Source: an uncultured Flavobacteriia bacterium | GTDB taxonomy: Bacteria; Bacteroidota; Bacteroidia; Flavobacteriales_D; Crocinitomicaceae | Assembly: GCA_903873915.1 (NCBI GenBank) | Contig: CAIQQH010000090.1 | Span: 1-47,865, forward strand | Length of the DNA stretch: 47,865 bases | Reading direction: 5' to 3' | Program-made: the position numbers and the translations under genes | Part shown: piece after piece, positions 35,027 through 42,718 of the stretch | Layout: every line of letters begins with the position of its first letter | Position numbering within the stretch: the first letter of the stretch is position 1 | Notes under the pieces: model-generated | Told to the model about the DNA's origin: nothing | Seen by the model: only the letters and a program-made list of their open reading frames with translations | The model's database searches: none

Positions 35027-35994
35027 ATTTCTATCGGATAATTCGACACGTATTCGACGATTCCCTCAGGAAAGGTATACAAGGGTGAATAGCCAATTTC
35101 CGTTGTGATGCGGTCTATCTTCGCCAGGGAATGCATGATGTCACCAGGACGTTCTGGACCATGAACAACTTCAGCACTTGAATAAATTCCACGTTGCAAC
35201 AATCCCTCACGAAGTGCCTCCACCACCTCGAGCAAGGTAAATGACTCTCCACAGGCCACATTGTACACCGCTGATCCATTAAATTCACGTTCCGTAGTCA
35301 AGGCCAATACGTTTGCACGCACCGCATTCTTCACATAGGTAAAGTCACGCGTTTGTAATCCATCGCCGTTGATTGTCACAGCTTCATTTTTCAGAAGTTT
35401 ATCCAAGAATTTTGGAATGGCTGCAGCATATACGCCGTTCGGATCTTGTTTAGGACCAAATACATTGAAGTAGCGCAAACCAACAGTTTCCATACTGAAC
35501 AAGCGCGCGTATACTCCTGCGTATTGCTCATTCAACATCTTCGTCACTGCGTAAGGAGAAAGTGGGCTGCCTTCAACACCTTCAACCTTTGGAGATATGG
35601 CTAAATCGCCATAGACTGATGATGAGCTGGCATAAACGAAGCGTTTAATTCCTTCTTCCTTCGCTGCGTGCAACATGTTTAAGAATCCTGTTGCGTTGGT
35701 TGAGTGGGTATTGTGTGGGAATGCAATAGAACGAGGCACAGAGCCCAATGCTGCTTGATGCGAAATGGCATCAATACCCTTGACCGCTTTTTGACAGTCC
35801 TCTACGACTTGAATATCCGCTTCGAAAAGTTCAAATTTGGGGTGATATAAAAATTCGGTCAAGTTCTCGCGTCGGCCCGTTGCAAAATTGTCCATGACAC
35901 GAACACGAGCACCCTGTGCTAGAAGTTCTTGCACAAGATTGGACCCGATAAATCCTGCACCACCAGTAACAAGTATGTGTTTATCCTTTAACAT
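35020..35994 (-). CDS. NAD-dependent UDP-sugar 4-epimerase (WbpP-like)
   Basis: 324 residues. Extended SDR: TGGAGFIGSN (10-19), catalytic Tyr148 and Lys152 in SPYAVTK, Ser triplet ASSSSVYG, and RYFNVFGPKQDP. The HQAALGSVPRSI segment (79-90) is typical of WbpP-type UDP-GlcNAc/UDP-GlcNAcA 4-epimerases rather than GalE. It supplies a sugar nucleotide for the polysaccharide. It lies 18 nt after rny on the same strand, so it may share transcripts with the zapB-zapA-rny genes while serving the adjacent glycan locus. Confidence 0.92.
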   Translation of the reverse strand: MLKDKHILVTGGAGFIGSNLVQELLAQGARVRVMDNFATGRRENLTEFLYHPKFELFEADIQVVEDCQKAVKGIDAISHQAALGSVPRSIAFPHNTHSTNATGFLNMLHAAKEEGIKRFVYASSSSVYGDLAISPKVEGVEGSPLSPYAVTKMLNEQYAGVYARLFSMETVGLRYFNVFGPKQDPNGVYAAAIPKFLDKLLKNEAVTINGDGLQTRDFTYVKNAVRANVLALTTEREFNGSAVYNVACGESFTLLEVVEALREGLLQRGIYSSAEVVHGPERPGDIMHSLAKIDRITTEIGYSPLYTFPEGIVEYVSNYPIEIH

Positions 35995-36012
35995 GACGAG
36001 CGATGATGAGTT

Positions 36013-37545
36013 TTATTTCGCGTAATTCACTGAACGTTTCTCACGGATTACCGTCACCTTCACCTGACCTGGATAGGTCATTTCGGTTTGGATGCGTTGA
36101 GAGATCGCAAATGACAGTTCATCTGCTTTCATGTCCGTTACCTTTTCGCTTTCAACAAGAACGCGCAATTCACGTCCTGCTTGAATCGCATAGGCACTTG
36201 ACACACCATCATACGATAAAGCCAAAGTTTCCAATTCTTTGATTCGCTTGATGTAGGCTTCAACGATTTCACGACGAGCTCCAGGACGTGCGCCTGAAAC
36301 GGCATCACATACTTGAACAATCGGAGAGATCAATGTTGTCATTTCAATTTCGTCGTGGTGAGCACCTATCGCATTGCAAACATCTGGTTTCTCGCCATAT
36401 TTCTCAGCGAGTTTCATTCCTAGTATCGCGTGCGGCAATTCTGGTTCATCATCAGGAACTTTCCCAATATCGTGTAGTAATCCTGCACGTTTCGCCAATT
36501 TCACATTCAATCCAAGTTCAGCCGCCATGATTGCACACAGATTGGCTACCTCTCTCGAGTGTTGCAGTAGGTTTTGACCATAAGAAGATCGGTATTTCAT
36601 GCGTCCTACCATACGCGTCAATTCAGGATGCAAGCCATGGATACCAAGGTCCATGCATGTGCGACGTCCCGTTTCAGCAATTTCTTCCTCAAGTTGCTTG
36701 CGTGTCTTTGCCACCACCTCTTCAATTCGAGCAGGGTGAATACGACCATCAGAAACCAATTGGTGTAAAGCAAGTCGTGCGATTTCTCTACGAACTGGAT
36801 CAAAACAAGAAAGGATGATTGCTTCAGGTGTATCGTCCACAATAATTTCTACTCCCGTTGCAGCCTCCAGGGCACGAATGTTTCGGCCTTCACGACCAAT
36901 AATACGTCCTTTTACCTCATCGGAATCAATATTAAAAACCGAAACCGCATTTTCTACAGCTTGTTCAGTAGCTACACGCTGAATCGATTGGATGACAATT
37001 TTCTTGGCTTCGCGGTTTGCATTCAACTTCGCCTCTTCCGTAATGTCTTTGATGTACGTCATGGCTCCAGTGCGGGCCTCATCTTTCAGGGCCTCCATCA
37101 AACTGTTTTTCGCATCTTCAGGAGACATTCCGCTAATGCGAGACAATTCAGCCACACGCTTTTCTTGGGTTTTCTCCAATTCTTGGTGCTTCAAATCGAA
37201 AGCCTGCGTTTTTGCTTCTAACTCTAGTTGATTTTGTTCAAGATCACTTTCTTTGCGACTAACCTCTTCAATTTTCTGAGAGAGTGTCTTTTCGCGAGCT
37301 TTCGCGCGATCTTCGGCCGATTGAGTGCGTCGTTCGCGCTCTTTCATATTTTGTTCATGCTCCTCCTTGAGTTTCATAAACTGTTCCTTTGCTTGAAGAA
37401 TTTTCTCTTTCTTCATGTTTTCCCCTTCAGATTCCGCCTCGCGAATAAGGGCATCACGCTTGTTTTTGAGGATCACATTTTGCAGCACAAAAATACCTGC
37501 GCCACCGCCTGCTAAACCTATCAAAACACCTATTACCATTCCCAT
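36013..37545 (-). CDS. rny: Ribonuclease Y
   Basis: 510 residues. N-terminal membrane anchor ([21 protein letters not shown]), a long coiled coil (about 30-180), KH domain [21 protein letters not shown] (about 210) and HD domain [13 protein letters not shown]...AGLLHDIGK (His-Asp about 345-352). A membrane-linked endoribonuclease that starts mRNA decay; in this phylum it commonly lies beside zapA and zapB. The gap to zapA is 63 bp. Confidence 0.97.
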   Translation of the reverse strand: MGMVIGVLIGLAGGGAGIFVLQNVILKNKRDALIREAESEGENMKKEKILQAKEQFMKLKEEHEQNMKERERRTQSAEDRAKAREKTLSQKIEEVSRKESDLEQNQLELEAKTQAFDLKHQELEKTQEKRVAELSRISGMSPEDAKNSLMEALKDEARTGAMTYIKDITEEAKLNANREAKKIVIQSIQRVATEQAVENAVSVFNIDSDEVKGRIIGREGRNIRALEAATGVEIIVDDTPEAIILSCFDPVRREIARLALHQLVSDGRIHPARIEEVVAKTRKQLEEEIAETGRRTCMDLGIHGLHPELTRMVGRMKYRSSYGQNLLQHSREVANLCAIMAAELGLNVKLAKRAGLLHDIGKVPDDEPELPHAILGMKLAEKYGEKPDVCNAIGAHHDEIEMTTLISPIVQVCDAVSGARPGARREIVEAYIKRIKELETLALSYDGVSSAYAIQAGRELRVLVESEKVTDMKADELSFAISQRIQTEMTYPGQVKVTVIREKRSVNYAK

Positions 37546-37608
37546 TTTAAATAAATTAAATCATTATACATCTTCAGAATGCACAAAGTTGAATGAAAAA
37601 AAGAATGA

Positions 37609-37896
37609 TTACTTTAACGAATCCAGCTCTTTGGATAAATCTCCAAGTTGCTGTTCTAGAGCAGAAAAATCAGTTTCTGCTTTTGTTGGGGCTGCGGCTG
37701 CTGAGCGTGTCGACAATTGCAATGCGGTCATTGCAAGTAAATCTTGCATGTCCTTTACCGCGTAGCTGTCCTGAAGCATTTTTATTGACTTATTGATGTC
37801 TTCTGCTGCTTTCGTAACGCGTGCTTGCTCGCCCTCATTCACCGTAAGTGGATAAGAACGACCGGCAACCATCACTTTCAAGGACAACTTTCCCAT
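37609..37896 (-). CDS. zapA: Cell division protein ZapA
   Basis: 95 residues. N-terminal LSLKVMVAGRSYPLTVNEGEQARVTKAAEDIN is the ZapA head domain that binds FtsZ, followed by an amphipathic coiled coil (DLLAMTALQL...LEQQLGDLSKELDSL). Promotes bundling of FtsZ filaments at the division site. 3 nt downstream of the coiled-coil (ZapB-like) gene, so translated together. Confidence 0.92.
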   Translation of the reverse strand: MGKLSLKVMVAGRSYPLTVNEGEQARVTKAAEDINKSIKMLQDSYAVKDMQDLLAMTALQLSTRSAAAAPTKAETDFSALEQQLGDLSKELDSLK

Positions 37897-37899
37897 TCG

Positions 37900-38211
37900 T
37901 TATTTCTTTAACTGACCAATGCAGTATTCAATCTCTTTCACCAATTCATCAATCTGCTCCTCATTTCTTTCATTTTGAGGTGCGGAAACTTCGATAATCT
38001 GATTTTTAGCCACTTCCAAATCCAACTTCAATTGATCAATTGCCGCGAGATACTCATTTTCAATAAGTTTCGCAGACTTCAAGCGATCTTCTATTTCTAG
38101 AATTTGTACATGAAGTGTTTGATTTTTCGTCCGTTCTTGCACCAACTCATTATGAATTTCAAGCGCTTTCGCTCGAATTTCGTTCATAGTATGTTGAATG
38201 CGCTCTGTCAT
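37900..38211 (-). CDS. Coiled-coil protein, ZapB-like
   Basis: 103 residues, almost entirely heptad-like (residues 15-75: LEIHNELVQERTKNQTLHVQ and ILEIEDRLKSA), with a conserved end IDELVKEIEYCIGQLKK. The position directly before zapA and its small coiled-coil form match the ZapB-like partner found in Bacteroidota. No enzyme motif. Expressed from the exact promoter at 38228-38257, with rny and possibly the epimerase downstream. Confidence 0.8.
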   Translation of the reverse strand: MTERIQHTMNEIRAKALEIHNELVQERTKNQTLHVQILEIEDRLKSAKLIENEYLAAIDQLKLDLEVAKNQIIEVSAPQNERNEEQIDELVKEIEYCIGQLKK

Positions 38212-38227
38212 TTGGATCGACTTTAGA

Positions 38228-38257
38228 CAAAGTTAATACATCAAGTCACACTTACAA
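38228..38257 (-). promoter_or_regulatory. Promoter of the zapB-like/zapA/rny operon
   Basis: Minus-strand TTG (38257-38255), 19-nt spacer, TAACTTTG (38235-38228), exact Bacteroidota match. Predicted start near 38224 and a leader of about 13 nt. Confidence 0.65.
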
Positions 38258-38296
38258 CATTTTTCATCTTCCGTGCTCTATTTTTTTTCTTAAGTG

Positions 38297-38304
38297 TAAC
38301 TTTG
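38297..38304 (+). promoter_or_regulatory. -7 box of the M23 peptidase gene
   Basis: TAACTTTG, exact, 5 nt before ATG 38310; predicted start near 38308, so leaderless or nearly so. It lies 70 nt from the divergent zapB-like promoter. No TTG at -33. Confidence 0.4.
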
Positions 38305-38309
38305 GGCTT

Positions 38310-39968
38310 ATGCGCATTTTACAAGTCCTTTATTGTCTGTGTTGCCTCTGGCATTTTTCTTCGCTTGGGCAATCGGTCGAGCTCGTTGGCTTTCGTTCTC
38401 CATTGGACGTGTCGTCAGAGCTTACTGCTGGATTTGGTGAAATACGTCCGAATCATTTCCACATGGGATTGGACTTTCGCACTTCTGGCCGCGAAGGATT
38501 GAGAATTAGGGCCGTAGAACTCGGCTATATTGCACGCATTGTAGTTTCACCTCAGGGATACGGCAAGGTGCTTTATGTGAATCATCCCAATGGAATCACC
38601 AGTGTTTATGCCCATTGCTCAGCATTCAATTCACGCATCGACAGCTTGGTAACCGCTATACAACTTCGGTATAAAGCCAATGAAATTGATGTTCGATTGG
38701 CGCCTAACGACATCCCTGTTATGAGAGGTGAACAAATTGCATTATCTGGAAATACTGGAAATTCATCTGGACCACATTTACATTTTGAATTGCGTGATAC
38801 CGAAAGTCAAGATGCACTAAATCCCTTGACAAATGGATTTTATGTCGCGGATCATCAGGCACCAAAAATTCAATCTATAAAGCTTTACGCACTTACCCAC
38901 GATGGATTTACCATTCCTGGAAAAGAAATATCTGTTCTGGCAAAGGCCTTAGACACGCTCCATATTCCTTCCGACTTTTGCAGCGTAGATGGAGGAATCG
39001 GATTTGCCATTGAAGGCACAGATTACACCGATAAATCCACTTTTTCATTGGGCATACACGCCGTAAAAATTAGCAATGGGAAAGAAAAGATTGCGTCATT
39101 CCAACTCGACCGCATCTCATTTGAAGCCTCACGCATGGTCAATGCGCACTGCGACCATGATGCATATACTGAGCAAGGGAAACGATTTCACAAGTGTTTT
39201 CATGCCGATTCAGATCCTTTGACGATATACCCAACAAACGAAAAATGCATTCTTTCGGCATTACCAGGAAAAGATTATCCCATGCACATTCAATTGCAGG
39301 ATGCCGCGAAAAACACCACAGAGATTTCATTTATTGTTCGCGTTGAAAAAGGACAGATGTCTGAAAAGAACATCTATCCAGCAACTTTTTTGTACCCGGA
39401 TGAAGGTATACTTCTGAAAAAAAACAAGTGCAAGATTTCCATTCCAAGCTTGAGTTTACTTTCCCCTTTAGACATGTCGGGACTTAAAATGGACGTCAAT
39501 TCAATTGGTTTTCCATTATTAAATCGGCCAATCGATGTGGTATTTCCCTTACCCTCCTGGCAATCTGACCATTCAACATATTACATCGAGGTGACACTTG
39601 CCGATGGTAAAAAGCGCTTTCTCAAAACCTATTCAAGTGCCCAGGGTATCCAGGCATCTTCCACCTATTCGGGCATCTTCAATTTAAAAATTGATTTGAA
39701 TGCGCCCCTTGTCACTGCGCAGAATTTTGTTTCAGGACAAGCGACAGTGCGAAAATCACTCATTTGGAAAATTAAAGACACTGAAACAGCCATTCGTTTT
39801 TACGATTTAGAAGTCAATGGCAAGTGGATGCCTGTCTATTACGATTCCAAAAACGATGTACTTGAATTTATTAAACCAGCGTCGATGATTGGAACACTGC
39901 CCTATCGACTGCGCGTGCGCGATTGGTGCGGAAACGAAACAATTCTGAATGGATTTTTTGTTTTCTAA
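38310..39968 (+). CDS. Exported M23 (LytM) metallopeptidase domain protein
   Basis: 552 residues. Signal peptide MRILQVLYCLCCLWHFSSLG. LytM domain at about 25-180 with both zinc motifs intact: His51-x3-Asp55 (HMGLD) and His156-x-His158 (GPHLHFE), plus YAHCSAF (His102). An active endopeptidase on peptidoglycan cross-links is therefore likely. The ~370-residue remainder is beta-rich (repeating DYTDKSTFSLGIHAV-like strands) and not recognised. A 32-residue insert (about 105-137) separates the two halves of the LytM fold. It has its own leaderless-type promoter. Confidence 0.9.
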   Translation: MRILQVLYCLCCLWHFSSLGQSVELVGFRSPLDVSSELTAGFGEIRPNHFHMGLDFRTSGREGLRIRAVELGYIARIVVSPQGYGKVLYVNHPNGITSVYAHCSAFNSRIDSLVTAIQLRYKANEIDVRLAPNDIPVMRGEQIALSGNTGNSSGPHLHFELRDTESQDALNPLTNGFYVADHQAPKIQSIKLYALTHDGFTIPGKEISVLAKALDTLHIPSDFCSVDGGIGFAIEGTDYTDKSTFSLGIHAVKISNGKEKIASFQLDRISFEASRMVNAHCDHDAYTEQGKRFHKCFHADSDPLTIYPTNEKCILSALPGKDYPMHIQLQDAAKNTTEISFIVRVEKGQMSEKNIYPATFLYPDEGILLKKNKCKISIPSLSLLSPLDMSGLKMDVNSIGFPLLNRPIDVVFPLPSWQSDHSTYYIEVTLADGKKRFLKTYSSAQGIQASSTYSGIFNLKIDLNAPLVTAQNFVSGQATVRKSLIWKIKDTETAIRFYDLEVNGKWMPVYYDSKNDVLEFIKPASMIGTLPYRLRVRDWCGNETILNGFFVF

Positions 39969-39977
39969 GAGGGATAA

Positions 39978-41075
39978 TTATCCACCGATAGAAACACCAA
40001 TGAGCATTCCAATGCCGTAGGTGACAGCTGCAGCACAAAGTCCAAAAAACACCTGTCTAAACCCAGAGAACCAAACATTTCTTCCTGTAAACAAGGTGAT
40101 TGCTGCACCGATGAGAAAGAGACCGAATGCACTAAATACCGTACTTAGAACAATAGCCTTTATGCCCGTAGTAAACATAAAAGGAACGAGAGGGATGATG
40201 GCGCCGATGGCGAAAAGGAAAAACGACGATAATGCTGCCTCCATGGCAGATCCCTTCAATTCCTCAGCATTGATTCCGAGCTCCTCCTTCACGAGAACTT
40301 CATGCGCTGCTTTCGTGTCCTTCAATAATTCGTCAACAATTTTCTCCGCTTGATCTTCAGGAATGCCTTTGGCCATGTAAATGAGTTTCAATTCCTTTCG
40401 TTCACCTTCAGGATTTGTTTCCAACTCCTCCATTTCCAACTGCATCTGGTTTTCATACAATTCCTGAGAACTTTTCACTGAGATCCATTCGCCCAAGGCC
40501 ATGGACAAGGCACCTGCAAGCAGACCAGCTGAACCAGCGAGCATTACCCCCGCTTGATTCGCAGATGCACCCGCAACACCCATGACCAAACTAAAATTAG
40601 AGACAAGACCATCATTTCCACCGAGCACGGCAGCGCGAATGGCGTTTCCTCCAACTGACCGGTGACGTTTTTCAAAACGCGAAAGTTGCGAAGCTGAAAC
40701 TTTTTGGTCGTGGTCCAAGATATTCCTTAGTATTTGAACATGGGCATCTTCGGCGCCAGTAATAGGCATCTGCATGCTTTTCTTCTGCTTCATGACCGCA
40801 TCTGCCAATCCTTTTTCAGTATCGAGCAAGGTTCCGAGGATATATTCATACCCAAAGAGTTTACCGATTCTAAGAATTGTTTTCGCGCGCCACGACGGTT
40901 TGGAAACGAGATCAATAGACACCTTCATTTTCTCCGCAAATGCTTGAGCATGAGAAAATTCAATTTCGCTCATTTGCCGAAAAATATCGGCTACAATAGG
41001 ATCCGCCTCCTTCTCTGCCAGTTTCGAATAGAGAAACCAAGCATCAATTTCGGTTTGAATGTGACTTAAATCCAT
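39978..41075 (-). CDS. Ferritin-like + VIT1/CCC1 fusion protein (MbfA type)
   Basis: 365 residues. N-terminal ferritin-like/erythrin domain (about 1-135) with diiron-type Glu and His in EIDAWFLYSKLAEKE and EIEFSHAQAF; then the VIT1 membrane domain (about 150-365) with GGNDGLVSNFSLVMGVAGA, MALGEWISVKSSQEL and four or five hydrophobic helices. In Alphaproteobacteria MbfA exports iron using this arrangement. It follows the di-haem lipoprotein gene by 6 nt in the metal-efflux operon. Confidence 0.9.
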   Translation of the reverse strand: MDLSHIQTEIDAWFLYSKLAEKEADPIVADIFRQMSEIEFSHAQAFAEKMKVSIDLVSKPSWRAKTILRIGKLFGYEYILGTLLDTEKGLADAVMKQKKSMQMPITGAEDAHVQILRNILDHDQKVSASQLSRFEKRHRSVGGNAIRAAVLGGNDGLVSNFSLVMGVAGASANQAGVMLAGSAGLLAGALSMALGEWISVKSSQELYENQMQLEMEELETNPEGERKELKLIYMAKGIPEDQAEKIVDELLKDTKAAHEVLVKEELGINAEELKGSAMEAALSSFFLFAIGAIIPLVPFMFTTGIKAIVLSTVFSAFGLFLIGAAITLFTGRNVWFSGFRQVFFGLCAAAVTYGIGMLIGVSIGG

Positions 41076-41081
41076 TGCAAT

Positions 41082-41543
41082 TTAATTCTGGTACAATCCG
41101 CTTGTCGATGCGCCGTGGCAAGAATTACACTGTCCAGTTGAAAGTCCAGTAGACATTGATGCCGTAGCACCCGCCGCACTAGTAATCATGGGGAAAAGTC
41201 CCGTAAGGCTCATTGATTCGGTGGTGTAAAAATTTCCTTTGGAATCAATTGGCAGTGTATACATCAATTGACCGGCACCATTTGCTTGCGTGTAGAATTT
41301 TACTGTTCCGCCTGTAACGTGCGCTGTGAGTGTAGCATTCGATACACTTCCAGCCGCGCTGAAGCATCCTTTGCCTTCGCCACCACTTTTGTGACAAGTC
41401 ATGCAATTCGATCCGAAATTGTGGCTCTTACTTCCACCGGCTTGACAAATATTGGCTACGCCACATTTCCCTCCTTTTTCACAGTTTGAAAAAAGTAAAA
41501 TTGAGGAGATTACAGTAAAACCAACTAGGAGAATTTTGTTCAT
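41082..41543 (-). CDS. Di-haem c-type lipoprotein
   Basis: 153 residues. Signal sequence MNKILLVGFTVISSILLFS then Cys21 after Asn (relaxed lipobox), so likely a lipoprotein. Two CxxCH haem sites: Cys47-Cys50-His51 (CMTCH) and Cys139-Cys142-His143 (CNSCH). Cys27, Cys33 and Cys60 are additional. Between the sites lies a beta-type segment (VSNATLTAHVTGGTVKFYT). I know this architecture only as uncharacterised small haem proteins of Bacteroidota. It sits between an RND adaptor (gap 23 nt) and the MbfA-type gene (gap 6 nt). Needs a cytochrome c maturation system, not seen here. Confidence 0.82.
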   Translation of the reverse strand: MNKILLVGFTVISSILLFSNCEKGGKCGVANICQAGGSKSHNFGSNCMTCHKSGGEGKGCFSAAGSVSNATLTAHVTGGTVKFYTQANGAGQLMYTLPIDSKGNFYTTESMSLTGLFPMITSAAGATASMSTGLSTGQCNSCHGASTSGLYQN

Positions 41544-41566
41544 TTTGTTTTATTTTCTGGTTAATA

Positions 41567-42715
41567 TTATTCTTCTTCACCACTTACAAGGATGGACGAC
41601 ATGATGTCATACGCTCCGCTGAGGACAAAAGATTCATTGAAAGTTACGGATTTTTGAATGAATTCAAATGCGGTGAGTTCTTTTTCCGTAATTAATACGC
41701 GAACAGGGATTGGCTTAAAAAAAGTCTTATTTCCTGAAGTTTTCACATACTGAAAAATTACCGGTTCGCCATTGAGTTCAACAATTGCTTCACTCGGAAC
41801 ACAATGCAATTTATTTTCACCGGCATGGATTGTCGCTTTGAAATACGATCCCGGGGCAATGTCCTTATTTTCTTCGTTTAAGTGGCAATGCACTTTTACT
41901 GTTCGATCGCGACCGATTTCCTTTCCAATGAGAAATACTTCCGCTTGAATTAATTCCTCATTGCCTGTTATTCTTAAGGACACTTTTTGACCGATGGAAA
42001 GGAAGCGCACATCTTTTTCAAAAACGACAACCTCAGCATGAGAGTGTTTCAAATCGATGATTTCCAGCAAGTGCTCAACTGGGTCGGCATAGGCTCCTAC
42101 ATTCACCGACAGCTTGGTCACCACGCCATCAAAAGGAGCAAGAACGTTGATGGCCCGCTGAATAGTTCCATTGTTTAAGCTACCCATATTTACTCCTGCC
42201 ATGTCCAACTTGGCACTTAGTCCACTTTTACGTGCTGCTGCCATTTGGTACTCTGCTTTTGCTTGCTGGTAAGTCTTTGCGCTACCAGCATCCTTATCAA
42301 AGAGTATTTTTTGTCGGTCCATTTCCGATTTCAAGTACTCCATTTGTCCAAGTACCTCAAGGTAATCTTGTTGCAATTGAATCAAATCAGGGTGTTCAAT
42401 GGTAAGCAATCGTTGACCTTTACGCACAGTCATTCCATCCAATACATCCAAGGACTTCACAAAGCCACCAAACTGCACAGAAATAACTGTTTTATTTTGT
42501 GGCGGAACCTCCATTGTTCCATTTGCATAGATGGTCATCCCGATAGACTCAAGTTTGACCTTGCCTATTTGAATACCTGCATTTTTTAGCTGATCTTTAT
42601 TCAATGAGACCATCGTATTGATCTCTTTCGGCGCAGCGGCTTCCTGTTTAACTTCCGACGAACATCCCATTAGTATTCCAACAAGTAGGATGCTTAACAT
42701 GACTCTTTTTTTCAT
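41567..42715 (-). CDS. czcB: RND efflux adaptor (membrane fusion protein), CzcB/CusB type
   Basis: 382 residues. Lipoprotein signal with lipobox LMGCSS (Cys18). Membrane-fusion fold: beta-barrel/lipoyl start FVKSLDVLDGMTVRKGQRLLTI, alpha-hairpin LQQDYLEVLGQMEYL, second lipoyl half NVLAPFDGVVTKLSVNVGAY and barrel KVSLRI. It connects the inner-membrane pump with the outer-membrane channel. Starts 3 nt after the RND-TolC gene. No N-terminal His/Met-rich metal-binding extension, unlike CusB. Confidence 0.92.
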   Translation of the reverse strand: MKKRVMLSILLVGILMGCSSEVKQEAAAPKEINTMVSLNKDQLKNAGIQIGKVKLESIGMTIYANGTMEVPPQNKTVISVQFGGFVKSLDVLDGMTVRKGQRLLTIEHPDLIQLQQDYLEVLGQMEYLKSEMDRQKILFDKDAGSAKTYQQAKAEYQMAAARKSGLSAKLDMAGVNMGSLNNGTIQRAINVLAPFDGVVTKLSVNVGAYADPVEHLLEIIDLKHSHAEVVVFEKDVRFLSIGQKVSLRITGNEELIQAEVFLIGKEIGRDRTVKVHCHLNEENKDIAPGSYFKATIHAGENKLHCVPSEAIVELNGEPVIFQYVKTSGNKTFFKPIPVRVLITEKELTAFEFIQKSVTFNESFVLSGAYDIMSSILVSGEEE

Positions 42716-42718
42716 TTT

